NCBI GenBank assembly: GCA_020226215.1
Contig: CM035233.1
Span: forward strand, 2,480,001-2,544,000
DNA length: 64,000 nucleotides
Direction of reading: 5' to 3'
From: Sindora glabra
Lineage: Eukaryota; Streptophyta; Magnoliopsida; Fabales; Fabaceae
Positions 10,331-23,690 of the stretch are shown here, piece by piece. The stretch's first letter is position 1, and each line of letters opens with the position of its first letter. The notes beneath the pieces are model-generated. The model saw only the letters and a program-made list of their open reading frames with translations. It did not search any database and was not told the origin of the DNA. Position numbers and translations under genes: made by a program.

Positions 10331-12240
10331 TTTTATCAAAAAATATTTTTTTAAAAAAATATTATTTATGTATACTAATAAAAAATAATTTTTCACTTAT
10401 AAAATTTATAATTAAAAAATGATAATTAAAATTATAATAGTAAAAGGAAGTAAATTTTTATTTGAAATAGACCATATTATTTTTTTTAAACTCTTCTTAT
10501 TTAATATTGAATTAATAAAATATTTTTTATTTTAATATTTATAATTATATTTCACAAAAAATATTTTCCCGTTAGATCTCTATTCATCACTTGTTTTAAA
10601 AGCTTTTTATGTAAAACTAATTTATCGTAAATTTAATGAGATTGATAGATATAATAATAAATGTGAACATGTCAATAAATTTCACAAATATTATGTCTAT
10701 ATTTTTTATTGGACTACATGCATGGACCTAATGATTAGACCATGCATGTGTTTTCATAAATTAGCCCAATAATATTTTTTGAATTAGTTTGATCTAATAG
10801 CAATATATACAAAGCCTTGAATTGGTCCGAAGATCTTATGGGTACATATATAACTAGTTCTTAAATAATTAAACATTTTAATTACTTAATTTCAATGATC
10901 CTTTTATTATAAAATTGAAACTACACTCCAATTATATACATCTTTATTCATATAAAAATCCAAACAAACTAACAATTTTCTTAACTTATATTCTTATTTC
11001 ACATTAATTCTTTACTTATACTCCTTTGCATAACATTCAATTAAATTAATTTTTCTTATTACTTATTGATTTTTTTTAATGATGATCAATTAGTTTTCTT
11101 CTAATTTAATTAAAACTGACATGCTTAGACTTAAGACTTATGATCAAGTACCAGAATTTATTAACACAGTTATATTACCAAATTTTATATTATTATATTA
11201 AAATTGTTTTCCTAATAAATATATTAATAAAAATTATAAAGTATATTAACCCTTAATTGAGTCTCACCCATTTGTAATTCAAATATGATTATATCTATAA
11301 GAGCATAATCATATGTGACTTAAGATTTAAAATAAAGCAAATTAATGCTTATGAAATGCTATTTATCTTGATAATAGCCATATAGATTTCATTTGTGATA
11401 TTATTTTATATGCCAAGTACATTTATAAACTTTATATGATTAAGATAAACTATATATTCCAAAATTTACAATAGCATTAATAAAGTGCTTAACTTTATTA
11501 TAAATAATAATTTTATTTTATTAATTATAAATAACTTGTATTCATATATTTTATGAATTCATATTATGATCATATGAATATATATTATACATTTAATTGG
11601 ACCTATTCAATTTTTATGCAAAATAATTATTTAAAAATATTTATAATTATTTATATTAAAAATGAAATAATTTACAAAAACTAACGACTTTATTTTATTA
11701 TTTTTATTGTCTTTATTTTTCTTACCATTGCTATCTCTTCTTATTTTATTGCCATCATAAAAAATAACTATAAAAAATTCAAATTATACTATAACTCTTG
11801 TTTAAAATTTTCATTTATTTTTATTAGTTAATCATGCAAATAGAAAATTTTAATTTGCATTACCGAATTGAAAACAATATTAAGGAAAATAAAATATTTT
11901 TTTATGATCATAACTTTTTTTTCAAAGGAATAATTTAATTAAAAGTATATATTCTCTGAACATTCATCATCGGTACGTGCTATTTGAATATTAAAATTTT
12001 GCAAATTTTTCTGTAAAGGCAAAAATCAAAGTTAGATTGAATTTATAAACGAGTTTTGGTATAAGTAATAATTAAACAAAATAATGTTTTAAAAAAGAAC
12101 AAGATAATATACCCCTTTGTGTATCAATATCATTATCACTTGCTATTCAAGTGTTTGCCATTGTAATTATTTAGCACAATTGGTAGCACAACAGGCAAAT
12201 TTGTGTTACATGTGTGCCAATTTGTGTTAGAACTAGGAAT
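10331..12240. other. AT-rich stretch, nothing recognised
   Basis: Very AT-rich with short A and T runs. No frame of note, no RNA gene and no terminal repeats were found. Confidence 0.6.
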
Positions 12241-12324
12241 CGCAGACTGATTTGTTGGTTTTGTGCAAACTGAAATAAGAAATACTCGATTCGTTGAAAA
12301 GGAGATCTGGTTCTACAGATTGCA

Positions 12325-12815
12325 AACCAAATGGACCGAGCCTAGATGGTCCTAGATCGACTCGCGGGCTTAAATAGACTTGATAATCTTTTTTCATTTT
12401 AATTTTTATATTTAATGATATAAATAGTATTAATATTTTTTGTAAAAAGATAGTTAATTAATTATTTTTATATTACAATTCAATTTATAACACAATTCAA
12501 TTATCAAAAAAACTAAACCCAATTATTTAAAATAATTAGATATAATACAAAATAAAATTGTAAAAAAATGAATATAAAAATATAAAATAATAATAATAAT
12601 ATATAAATAATAAATAATAAAATATAAAATATAAAAATATTTCTTTAAAAAAAAGTGATTTGGCTTAAGAATCAATTTAATTTATTTTAAAAATGAACCG
12701 AATTATCCTTTAATAAATCTGTTAAAAAATGATCTTAAATAAATTGTACTTAATAAATCCGATTTATGTGGACTTTGATCCGATCCGATCAAGTTCCGCC
12801 CGTTCATCAAGCTCT
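12325..12815. mobile_element. Possible hAT-like MITE
   Basis: Both ends are locally GC-richer than the AT-rich middle. Near 12360-12393 the plus strand reads cgcgggcttaaatagact and then tgat. The reverse complement of 12781-12815 reads gatgaacgggcggaactt and then gat. The shared cGGGC...aCTTGAT pattern is like the inverted ends of plant hAT-type MITEs. No 8-bp target duplication could be fixed, so the call is weak. Confidence 0.28.
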
Positions 12816-13299
12816 AATTGTTGATAACGGGTGATGGTGGGGCGATAAAAGTAGTGTTGGTGAAGAAAAAGACAGTTGGCATGGACGCGTTAATGATAGT
12901 GGTAACAAAGAATATAACCGTTGGTGTTGAAAAATGATCACAATAATGATAACTCTCATAGGTTGTTATAAGTTTAAATAATTTTAAATGGTTGCCGTAC
13001 ACAAAATTTTTTTTATTGGCATTGTTGCCGTACAGGAATGAATGCATAAGAAATGTGTTTTTGTTGTATTTTAAAATTTTTAGAAAATAGAAATAGTAAA
13101 ATCCTTTAAATTTAAATTATATTTATGGGCTGAGCCCATATTTGTCATGGATCATCGAGCAGACAACATAAGCCCAGGTAATCAAGATGCTAACATAAAA
13201 ATTGGATCAATCAACCATCCATCCACTTATTTCACTGTGGCCCAAAAGACCATTGTGGCATAAAGAAAAAAACAACAAAGATGTTTTTTTTTTTTCCCC
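12816..13299. other. Mixed stretch, no gene called
   Basis: A 77-codon minus frame (12814-13047) starts within this region but is rich in Thr, Phe and Asn and matches no family I know; I do not call it. From about 13120 the base composition becomes more balanced and leads into the exon-like segment at 13.3 kb. Confidence 0.4.
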
Positions 13300-13528
13300 A
13301 CTTTTTGGGTCATAACAAGATTCTAGCTTAAGGCTCAGCTCTCCTGAAGGTTTTGGGTGTGGAAATGGATCATCCTCATTCACCATAACTCCATATGAAG
13401 TTACTGGACATTTATTAGCATGAAATTTACATAGAACATTTCTATATTGCGTATGATAACGCCAGAGACCAGATTTGAAAATATCATCTGAAGGTGGCGG
13501 CGGCCAATTGTAGTCGTCGTAGACTCTC
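13290..13528 (-). pseudogene. Host-gene exon-like fragment, unknown family
   Basis: The minus strand is open from above 13528 down to about 13200 and its composition is protein-like, unlike its surroundings. It reads RRVYDDYNWPPPPSDDIFKS, then GLWRYHTQYRNVLCKFHANK, then CPVTSYGVMVNEDDPFPHPK and PSGELSLKLESCYDPKSGE. A pyrimidine tract (ctctctctctcc, then T7) and an AG lie just upstream at about 13529-13580, so 13528 is a plausible first exon base. There is no good start Met, so this would be an internal or last exon. A 12-A run on the coding strand follows (about 13284-13295). It could be a real exon, a captured fragment or a processed copy. The family is not recognised. Confidence 0.42.
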
Positions 13529-15041
13529 CTATAATTAACCCAATGAAATAATCCGCAAGAAAAAAAGGAGAGAGAGAGAAGAAAGTAGATGTGGTTTGTT
13601 TGTATTTTTGGGAGATATTTTTTATAGAAAAATATTATATATTTTTATATAAATGAGAGAGTAATATATTATTTTTACATCTTATTATTAAAAAAAATAT
13701 AATATGTAGAGTCATAATAATAAATAATTATAATTTTCTCTTTAAAAAATATCTTTCATCTAATTTTTTATATTTAACATAACATATATAAAATATTTTT
13801 ATTATTTTAATAATTTATAATTATATTTTTATAAAAATTATTTTCCATAATATAATCGACAGAGCAAATCTATCTAACTAGGTACAATGAAAGGTGACGG
13901 CTGTGTATATGGTGATTGGGCCTTGACAATTGGACTAAGTAGAAAGAGGTCGTTAGTAAAAGGATCACAAGAAATTTTGTGGTTATCCGCGTGTGTATCC
14001 TATGATTGTTGTTAGAGTAAACACTATAATTAATTTTTTATTTCTAAAGATGATAATTAATTATTTTTAAAATTTTATAATTAATAATGCTAATTTTTAT
14101 TTTTATTATAATTATTCTTCTACCTTATATTTTTAATATTAAATTAAATAATAAAAAATCATCAAAGCAAATATATACTTAGCATTTTAAAAATATAATA
14201 TAATAACCAATTTTAATATTTTTTATTTATTTTAAAATTATACATAAATATAAAAATAAATAATTATAATAAAAATAAAAATAAAATAATTAACAATATT
14301 AATTATGAAATTTGAAAATTTAATAATTATCACCCTTTAAAAAATTAATTGTTTTGTTTACTTTTGATAAAATAATGATATCATACGTGCGAAAGAAAAC
14401 AACTTTCACGAATCTAAAAGGGATTCAGAAGAGCAAGAGAAATTATATATAATTTTTTTAATAATAGGAATTGTCAAATTATTAAACATATACACAAAAA
14501 TTTTGAGATTGAATTCAAAATATAAAAGAAAATGAAGCTTTCAAATGCCATTATGTATCACTTGATCTAAATGTTATCAATTATATAAATTTAGTCTCGA
14601 ACAACTACTTATGGAATTTCATTCTTTTAGCTTTTTATTTCTCCTTTTTCTTTAATTTCAGAAAAATAATGGCACAATCTCTTATCCTTGATTAGATGTA
14701 GTGAGAAAATAGACGGAAAAAATATATGAAAAATTACTTTTTCATTTATTGTGTAAATCTATAAAAAGTAGATAGAAGAAAATTGATCAAATATTAATTT
14801 TTATTTAATTTGATTGAAAAATAGAAATAAATAAAAAAGATAATTTATTAAATGATAAAATTACTTTTATCATGAGTTAATAAAAATGTCGAGTAAATTC
14901 TACAAAAAAAAGGTTCAGCTTGATATTATAAAATTTTTTACCCTTTTCTGCATCTATTTGATAAATAAAGGTTTTGTTGATTGTCAAGGCACTTTTTTAA
15001 CTTTTTTGCCTTTCCACCTTCATGGTATATTTGAGTAGATG
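13529..15041. other. AT-rich stretch with a short GC-richer patch
   Basis: A (GA)n patch lies at 13567-13582. A less AT-rich patch at 13860-14010 has no frame worth calling. The remainder is AT-rich spacer. Confidence 0.5.
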
Positions 15042-15945
15042 GAATATAATTGAATGAAAATGAGAAAGAGAATAGGAATGAAATGGAATGATTATTCTAT
15101 AATTATATTTGGTATATTAAGTTATTCTATAATCATGTTTAGTATGATAGGGAATGGGATGTTCATTCCATCCCATAATTATATTTGGTATAATAAAGTT
15201 TTGTTGGAATAGAATAAAAAAATTTATCAATAAAAATAGTACCTTCGAAAATACAAGAAAATATAGAAACTAGTAATTTTTTATATAAAAAATGATACTA
15301 TTAATTTGATTTATTTATAACTTTTTTATATATTTGAATATATAGGTAATTTATGTTAAATTAATTAATTTAAACATGTTAAATGATTAAAATGAATTTA
15401 ATTTAAAATTATATTATATTTAATTGAAAAAGATATTATAAATGAATGCATAACAACACCATTTTTATATTGATTTAATTTCAAGTATATGCTTTAAATT
15501 CAAAAATAATCTTAATGGGTATGTTGTACACATTTATATTTTAAGTTGTTAAAAAAATTACACATTGTTAAAATAAAATATGGATGACTTGAAGTATATA
15601 TTATATTCATTAGTATTGTATATTGTTAAAAAAAAGTCAAATCCAATATATTTGATAAAAAGTTTAAAATATTTTTAGTTTGAAATTTTTTCACACCTAT
15701 AATAAAAGAGAAATGTCAAATAGATTTTGAAAATTTAATAAGGATAATATAGTTATAGGTCTAAGCCAATAATGATAAAATAAGTCATTTCATCACTTTT
15801 TTTATATAATGAATATTTCATAATTTGATAGAATGACTGTACTCTTTAGAGAATGAAGATTTTTATTCCATAGCACCTACCAAGTATACCTTTAAGTTAT
15901 TCCTTCTTTAATTTTCATTCTCATTTCATTGAATCAAATATATTC
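15042..15945. mobile_element. MITE candidate with about 28-bp inverted ends
   Basis: The left end reads gaatataattgaatgaaaa and continues tgagaaag. The reverse complement of the right end reads gaatatatttgattcaatga and continues aatgagaatg. Inside are repeated phrases such as ataattatatttggtata near 15110 and 15176. About 0.9 kb, no coding capacity. Target duplications are not clear, so superfamily is not assigned. Confidence 0.42.
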
Positions 15946-16873
15946 TTAGTTATCTATGAGTAATCTAGCCCATGCAAATTTGATTTGTTCTTTAATAAAA
16001 TTTGGATAGTATATATCTGTATAAATTTAAAAAATTATATTATTATTTATTCTTATATTATTATATTATTAAAAAATTATTATAACTATCTTATAGTTGG
16101 TAAAAAATTTTACTTGCTATTATTTTTTTAATAACTTATCATTTTCATAATTAATAATAGTGTAAAATGCAATATATAGATAGTACATCAAATTTAAACT
16201 TTTAAAAAATAAAAATTTATATGAATTTATTTTTACTGTCCTAATATTTTAGGTGGAATTCATATAATTATAATAGTTGTAAGTAATGATAGAATGAAAA
16301 ACCCTCCTTAGTGTAGTTTAATGTAATTCCTAACTTGATAATATTTTATACATAATTTTCATCCGAAAAATATAATTTATGCTAGTTATAAATTTTTTAA
16401 TCAACTTGCATGACATTGATGTATGTAAAATGAAATTTAAATCCATGATCAAGTTTTTGTATCGTATTTATTTTTTTAGTTAGCTAATAAATATTAAAAA
16501 ATTAATTCATCATATACTATACATAGATATAAAAGAAAAATATAAAATACTATTTTTAATTTTAAAATGGTTGGAGTTTGTCCCTATTTTTGAAAACTTC
16601 AAAATGAAACCCTTATTCTATGCAAAAATTAAAATTAACTCTTATCATTCACTTAATTAACCACTTCATTAAATTAGAAAATTTTTTCATAAACTTTTTA
16701 AATGAGAACCACAATAATATTGGAAAAAATGGTAAGATAAAGTAACATATAATAATATTGTGATTTTTATTTAAAAATAATAAGTGAATATTGGATATTA
16801 ATTTCAAGTTTTATTTTATTTAAGGATTTAATTTTTAAAGTTGAAGAGGATAAAATTTAATTATCCTTCAACT
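15946..16873. other. AT-rich stretch, nothing recognised
   Basis: No frame, RNA gene or terminal repeat was found. Confidence 0.55.
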
Positions 16874-17021
16874 GAAGAAAATATTTTACATTTTTTTCTA
16901 AATATAATTATATTGAAATTATCTTCTATCATTGAATTTTTTAAAGAGAAGAAAATATTTTACATTTTTTTCTAAATATAATTATATTGAAATTATCTTC
17001 TATCATTGAATTTTTTAAAGA
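16874..17021. repeat. Perfect 74-bp tandem duplication
   Basis: Bases 16874-16947 are repeated at 16948-17021 with no difference that I can see, and the first nine bases of the unit recur once more at 17022. Identity this high beside decayed transposons means that the duplication is young. Confidence 0.93.
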
Positions 17022-17668
17022 GAAGAAAACTTGAACAAAATGGAAAAAAATTAAAAATTTAGCAAATATGATTTTTTTAAATTTTTTATAAGCATATCAA
17101 CAAAAACTTGGATCACAAAAATAACTAACTTCTTACTAATTTTTTTTTGAAAATGAGAGATATGTATCCATAAAAACTTTAATCTAATTATAAAATATAA
17201 ATAGGTTTGCCAAGTTAAGCCTACAATGCTACTTGAAGGTTTTTCGTTCCTTCACGTCTTGGTTTGATTAAAAAATCTTGTATATGTATGTCTAGTTATT
17301 TGAACACTCTCTTCATCACAAAAAGAAAATAGAAATAAAAATAGACTCAAATCCAATACTAATAGAGTAATTTCATTACTTTCATTCTAAATTTAAAAAT
17401 TTTAAATTTTAATAAATATTGACAATAATTATGGATAAAAATAATATTTTTCTATTGAAAAATTGCCCTATTAAATTGACTTCATAATCTAATAGTTAGT
17501 ACAAGGAATCTTGTATTTTCATTCATGTTATTTTATTTTTATTTATTTATTAAAATAAGATTGAGATTTAATTTTTTATTTATTTGCTTAAGATTTAAAT
17601 TGTTATTATTTTTATTAATATTAATCAATAGATATAACATTACTTTTAAAAAAATAATTATCTATACA
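17022..17668. other. AT-rich spacer
   Basis: Nothing recognised on either strand. Confidence 0.5.
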
Positions 17669-17798
17669 AATTTATTTGTGATTGTGTATTGTAATAGATG
17701 AAATGAGAATTTTTAGGTAAAAGAGTTAAGAGTAATTTATTTGTGATTGTGTATTGTAATAGATGAAATGAGAATTTTTAGGTAAAAGAGTTAAGAGC
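17669..17798. repeat. 65-bp tandem duplication
   Basis: 17669-17733 is repeated at 17734-17798; only the last base differs (t against c). It runs straight into the trinucleotide-rich block at 17799-17920. Confidence 0.93.
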
Positions 17799-17981
17799 AG
17801 GAGTAATAGTAGTAGTGATAATAGTAATTTTAGTAGTAGTAGTAGTGATAGTGGTAGTGATAATTGTGATATTAGTAGTAATAGTGGTGATATTCATGGT
17901 AGTAGTAAATAGTAAAGTCTAAATAAGTGACTTCTAAAAAGAGTAAGAATGGAGGAAAAATATTGAACAACAACTTACCAC

Positions 17982-18019
<38 letters not shown>

Positions 18020-18045
18020 AATAATAATAATAATAATAATAAGTA
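17799..18045. repeat. Microsatellite block (AGT, ATG, AAT types)
   Basis: An imperfect (agt/gat/aat)n stretch at about 17799-17910 is followed by about 12 perfect gat units at 17983-18018 and then about 8 aat units to 18042. Triplet tracts of this length are likely to vary in length between individuals. Confidence 0.9.
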
Positions 18046-19480
18046 CGTATTTTATAATATTGTATAAAAATTTTCTTATTTGTTGAGAAATATTAATTAA
18101 AGTTAACTTAATACTCTTTATATTTATATTAAGACATTAATAAAATCTTAATTGTTCAATATATGTTTGATTTGCAATATAGCATTTTAAATTTGATATA
18201 AAAGCATATTGAGAAACAAAGGGAAGAGAAATGGTGTATGAACTGCAAACTATCACGGCTTTAAAAAAGTACTAAAAAAATAGAAGAAATAAGGCGCACG
18301 AGTTGTAAAATGTAATAGAAGTAAAAAAAAGTTTGGAAAACATACTTGTGATTTGATACTTGAGATAAAATACCCACAAAATGAAACAAAAATTAATTTC
18401 AATTTTAAAATGATAAAAAGGGATTTGATGTCAATTTTAAATAATCTTCTAAGAAGAATAAAATATGTAATTAGTTGATATTTTTATATTAAAGATTTGA
18501 TTCATTTTTAAGATATGTTAGTTAAAAATAAATTAACATGCTTTATATTATATATTTCACAAAATTTTAGTTGATGTATTTTTAATTTAAAATATGGGAA
18601 TTAAAAATTAATATCAATAAAATATTGATAAGATTCAAGTAAATAATGTTGACATTAGTTTTCATATATATATATATACGTTAAAAATAGAATATACAAT
18701 TGATAAATTTAATTAATATTTTTTATTAAAATTTTAAATTTTTAAAATTTCTATAATAAAAATAAAATATATTATATTATATCTATACTATTAATTGATA
18801 TTTATATTTTAATTATAAATAGTAACAGTAGATGAATATATAAAAGAAAAATATACAATATAATAAATTAAAGGAAAAGAAATTCTACCTGAGTAATGTA
18901 AAATGATAAGAGTGAAAAAATAAATGAGAATGAGAAAAGAGAAATAAAAGAAAAAGTATAATTTAAAAGTATGAAAAATATAAAAAATAAATAAGGCTTC
19001 CATCCAACCTTCTTTAAAAATAGAGAGAGAGAAAAGAAGTCATTAACTTTTTAACACTTGAAGATAGAAATTGAGAATCAAAACAATTATAAGTATATGT
19101 GGAAGTAGGCTCAGTAAGAGAAGCCCTAAATATAATTGAGTAAATGTGTATACAATTGAGCCAGATCGCAGACTAAAGGATAAAAATTAAAATTGAACAT
19201 AAAAAGATAAGAAAATTTTAAATTAAAATATATTTTTACTCATTATAAAGGAAATTAAAATAGTTAGTCATAAATATAAGTATATTTTTATTGTGTTTAA
19301 AAGTTGCCACTTCAAAAATAAGAAATGCCAAAACATCTACATATATGAAAATAAAAATTTACATATATCACAAATTAATCCCCCCTCCAATTTACCACAG
19401 AAAAGTAAAATTACAAAAAGGTAAAAATCTTATATTAACCTTGAAAAAGGATACTCATTGTTGAAATCCTGTTTAAACCC
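18046..19480. other. AT-rich stretch, nothing recognised
   Basis: A 64-codon minus frame at 18809-19003 is almost all Phe, Tyr, Ile and Leu, which is what AT-rich DNA gives by chance. No other signal was found. Confidence 0.55.
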
Positions 19481-21470
19481 ATCTAAATTTTTTTAAAAGA
19501 TATAAAATATAATATTACAATGCATATAATATAAATATAAATTTATTGTTATAAAATATATTTATTAATATTTATTTTTATTATTATATATAAATTATTA
19601 ATGTGTTATTTATAAATTTTTTTGACAAATATTACTATTTATATTTTTGCTTATATAAAGGGAAAGTAGAAGATGAAAGGAAAAAGAAAGAAGTTATACT
19701 TTAAATGCAAGGAAAGATTGTTGGAAAATTGATTATTAAAATTTTTGTGCATTTATCTCGATCTTTATTGCATTTATTTAAATTTTTATTGATAATGCAT
19801 ACAACTTATGTACCCACGTACTAACTAAGAATCTTTCGTATGATAATATCATTTGATATGTATATAATATAATAATATTATTGATTATTATTATATATAA
19901 ATTATTATTAACGGTAAAAATATAAAATGAATCTAAAAAATCTCATATTAACCTTAAAATGGATATTTATATCCAAATTGAATGTACGTTTTAGGAAATT
20001 GTCAAAAATATTAAAATGAAAAATTAGAAAATCTTTATATTATATGTTACTCATGATATTTCTTACTCCTTATTATGATAAGTATCATTTTTATAATTTA
20101 TCATATATTAATTTATAATTTTTTAATGAAAAAGTTAATTTATCATTTTTTCTTCATCTAAAAAATAAATTATGAAATAAAAAAAAATCTTACATTTATT
20201 AGTTATCAACAATAAATAATAAATATAAAGTTACTGATTATTTCTCTTATTTATGCTTCTAATATTAAATTAACTTATAATAAATATTTAAATTTAAATT
20301 GATTATCTATTTATTTCATTCTTATAAAAGATTTTTAGATTATATTTATGTTTTACTTCTTTTCTCTCTCTATCTTTAATCATTCCAAAGCTATTATTTT
20401 ACTTGAGATTAGAATTTTTATTTTTAATTTAATATCTATAAGTTTATAATTATATAATCATTTCATCTTTATAAAGTTCATATAATGTAAGTTTCTTTTT
20501 ATAATTTCTTTTACTTTTTTTATATTATTATTATTGTAATTTGGTTATTCTTTTTTTTTCTTGTTATGAATACTTTACTTCATTGGATTTCTACTTTTCA
20601 AGAAAAAATTATAGCTTAAGTGGTTTTTATTAGATTAATGGATTCTCGATGCGTAAAACTAAAAAAACATACATTTTTTATATAGTTTAACTATTTTACA
20701 CTATTTAATGGAAAAATATAATTTTGCATAATTTTAAAGAAAGTTATGAAAGGATGGTAACTGCTACCATGTAAATATATAAATGATCAATTATGAAATT
20801 TATAAATTTGTAGTTAACAATATACATATATAGGTTTTTTTTATTACCTTAAATTTATATAAAAACATTGAGATTAACAAATAGAACATTTTCTATTTTA
20901 AAATTTGAAATACATTTTTATCTTTATCTTCTTCTAATTTTATTTGAATTTTTTTTATCTTTGTTTGATTTGATTAAAAAAATTATTCTTGTTTTCATTT
21001 GATTTTACATTCAATTTAAAATTTAGAAATTTTCATTTATAATGCACTTTCTTTTCATCTTCATTTGATAAAATCACCATTTACTTTCATAAACAAATAA
21101 ACATTTTCACTTGCACTCATAAGAGAAAATTTGAATTCGGTATCCCTATCTTCATCTTATTTTTTTTATCTATGTCATTAATATATTTTTCTTAAACTTT
21201 GCTAAAGGTTCAACAAAGGGTTAGATCAATTTTTTTTTAATTTTTTTTTACTAATTGCACACTTTTTATTTATTTATTATTTTATATTTGTGATTATATT
21301 TTAGGAAAGGAACTTTTTATATATAACTTTTAAAAGATATTAAATATGAGTCCGTCATTGATGTTTCCTAGTAAAAAATATTCCTCTTTTCTATGTGAAT
21401 TAAAAAATTATGAAATATTTGATATTAAAATTTTGAATTTTAGTTAACATGTATGTCATAATTTATGAAT
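19481..21470 (+). mobile_element. Helitron-like repeat, copy 1 (5' part)
   Basis: 20010-21470 aligns over long stretches with 29290-30680. Shared blocks include tgatatttcttac followed by cttattatgataa, tcaccaacaataaataata or tatcaacaataaataata, and attatattttggaaaag or attatattttaggaaag. The similarity stops near 21450, where copy 2 goes on into 3' monomers that end in CTAG. No protein is visible, so this is a non-autonomous member. The family call rests on the ends of the other copies. Confidence 0.5.
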
Positions 21471-21838
21471 TTTAATGGAATGCCCCAAGGTAATATTGAA
21501 AAATTTTATAACCTTCAATGCCTTAAAGTAATTACTTTAAATGAAGAAAATAAAGGAATTTTATTTTGTTAATAATTAGTTTCAAAATTTTGTTCCTTTT
21601 TAAAGTTTCAAGGTATTAAAATAATATTGACAATGATACTCGAATTATATTTATTTTGCTAGTATTAATTCAAGATTTGTTTAAAATAATTTTATAGAAA
21701 ATTTCTTATAAGTTGAAAATAATTTTTAGTAATTATGGATGCAAGAATTTATGAAGTAAATTGCTTGTAATTGAAAATTTATTTTAGGAGTTGTAAAAGT
21801 TTGAAATATTTATTTTTAGGCTTTCAAATTTATCAAGT

Positions 21839-21842
<4 letters not shown>

Positions 21843-21897
<55 letters not shown>
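21843..21897. repeat. (TA)n tract
   Basis: About 55 bp of almost pure TA alternation. Confidence 0.95.
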
Positions 21898-21899
<2 letters not shown>

Positions 21900-22604
21900 G
21901 GGAAAGAATAAAATATATGAGTTGGACTTTTAAATAAAATAAGTTTTATGAAAACAAGTTCTTTTAAATAACCAAAAAGCTAGGATTTATTGAGGTGAGA
22001 AATGAAAAGTGGAGATTTAATTAGAAGTAGAGCTCATGGTGCATTAAAAAGCTCTAAATCACTGCCTACAGCTCCTTTTTCTTTTCTCTCTCCCACTTTT
22101 CCTCTTATTTTTCAATCAACCCTCCTCTCTTTTCCCTTTGTCTTTTCTTTCTCCTTTCCCCCCTAGACGTCATTGCTAATTTTACTTCGAGCGGAGCTAT
22201 TGTTGCCGTTGGTTATTGTTATTACATATGGCTCCTTCTTTTAGTGTCTAGCTTGGACCTTGCACGAAAAACCATGACCACGATAGTAGCAAGTGTAGCT
22301 TCCTCTTCCTATCTGGCATGTCTTTATTTTACCCTAGTTGTTATATAACTCCCTTTAACCATCGTGCTCCATTATGCATTTGGGGTTACTTCTTCATCAA
22401 CTTAGGAGCCCTATGGTGCAATATTGAGTTACTAATCAAAGCTTAAGTAGAGGTATCACTCTTTTACTTTTTTCGATAAAGGTTACCATTTTTCAATGCT
22501 GGCAACTTCCTTAAAGGTGGGTAAGCTTCTTTAGACCATAAAAACTTGATCTTGAAGCTAATATGGAACTGAATAAAGAAACTCACAAAATGTATATTTG
22601 GAAT

Positions 22605-23330
22605 ATATGGTGATCTCTTTGCAAAATATAAAATTTATGCCATAGGATGCTAGAGTACTATGATTAGAGTATTTATAAAGCAATACATTCTTATATTTTG
22701 AATGATTCCAACTTGATCTTAGAAAACCCATTCATAAGTATTTAGAGTATATGATGATGCCTATAAAAAATGGAAATTTTATACTATAAAATCATTGAAT
22801 AAGATGATTAAAGTTTTATTATGTTAGTAAGTTTAATACTTGGTTGTTTAAAGTGGTTCAAAAGGCATATTTTAAATAAGTTTGGCATATATGAGGATGC
22901 ATAAGAGAATGATTTTTATATTGTAAGATGCTAAAAGGATATAACTCGACTAGAGCATATGTGGAATATTACATTCTAATATTTCAAGTGACTTGTGTAA
23001 GATTTAAGAAAATGCTGGTTAGGTGATATGTGATTTCTTTGAATTACAATTAATCATATTACAAATTTAATGTATGGTTTCATAAAATGAGATGAGTAGA
23101 GCATTCCTAGAAAGCTTAAAGTTTTAATATTTTGCTTTTTTTATGCTTGATACGAAGAAGCCATTATCTATAGAATTCTTTGAATTCTTTATGATAATCT
23201 TCAATATTTAAGATGATGAAGATACAGGATAATAGAATGATATAAAAAGAATTTTTCTATAGCATCAAGTTTTAATATTTTTATTTGTATGGTTTTGATC
23301 AGAGAATGTCCATATTACAATGTATTTTTA
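22605..23330. repeat. Degenerate tandem array, period about 140 bp
   Basis: Phrases of the form atatatggtgat, gtatatgatgatgcc, atatatgaggatgc and tgatatgtgat recur at about 22608, 22748, 22890 and 23024, each followed by a block like ttatactataaaatcattg or ttatattgtaagatgctaa. Spacing is 134-142 bp. Units are strongly diverged; the edges are approximate. Confidence 0.45.
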
Positions 23331-23621
23331 ATTTCATGTGATTAACTTGAGAAAAAGATTATAGAATTGTAATATAAGATATTAATATATTATAATTAGA
23401 TTCTAGATTAGTAGTTTAAGAAGAAAATAAATAAATTCAATATATTCATAAATTATTCTTGTAAATTATGAAGTAGAAAAAAATGTAAAAAGATAAGTAT
23501 GAATGCTTTGGAACTTCCAAAAGTTGATTAGCATTATTAAGTTAGTATATATTTGACCCTAAATTAATATCTTGATAAAATATTGTTTAAAAGTTATAAT
23601 TTATATTCTTATTAATGATAC

Positions 23622-23622
23622 A

Positions 23623-23671
<49 letters not shown>

Positions 23672-23690
23672 CATATATATATATATATAC
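23622..23690. repeat. (TA)n tract with CA breaks
   Basis: Almost pure TA alternation broken by tacata. The 85-codon minus frame over it (23587-23844) is an artefact of the tract. Confidence 0.92.

Noticed and set aside
17799..18045. CRISPR-like or regulatory array
   Set aside because: Simple triplet repeats without spacers; a plant microsatellite.
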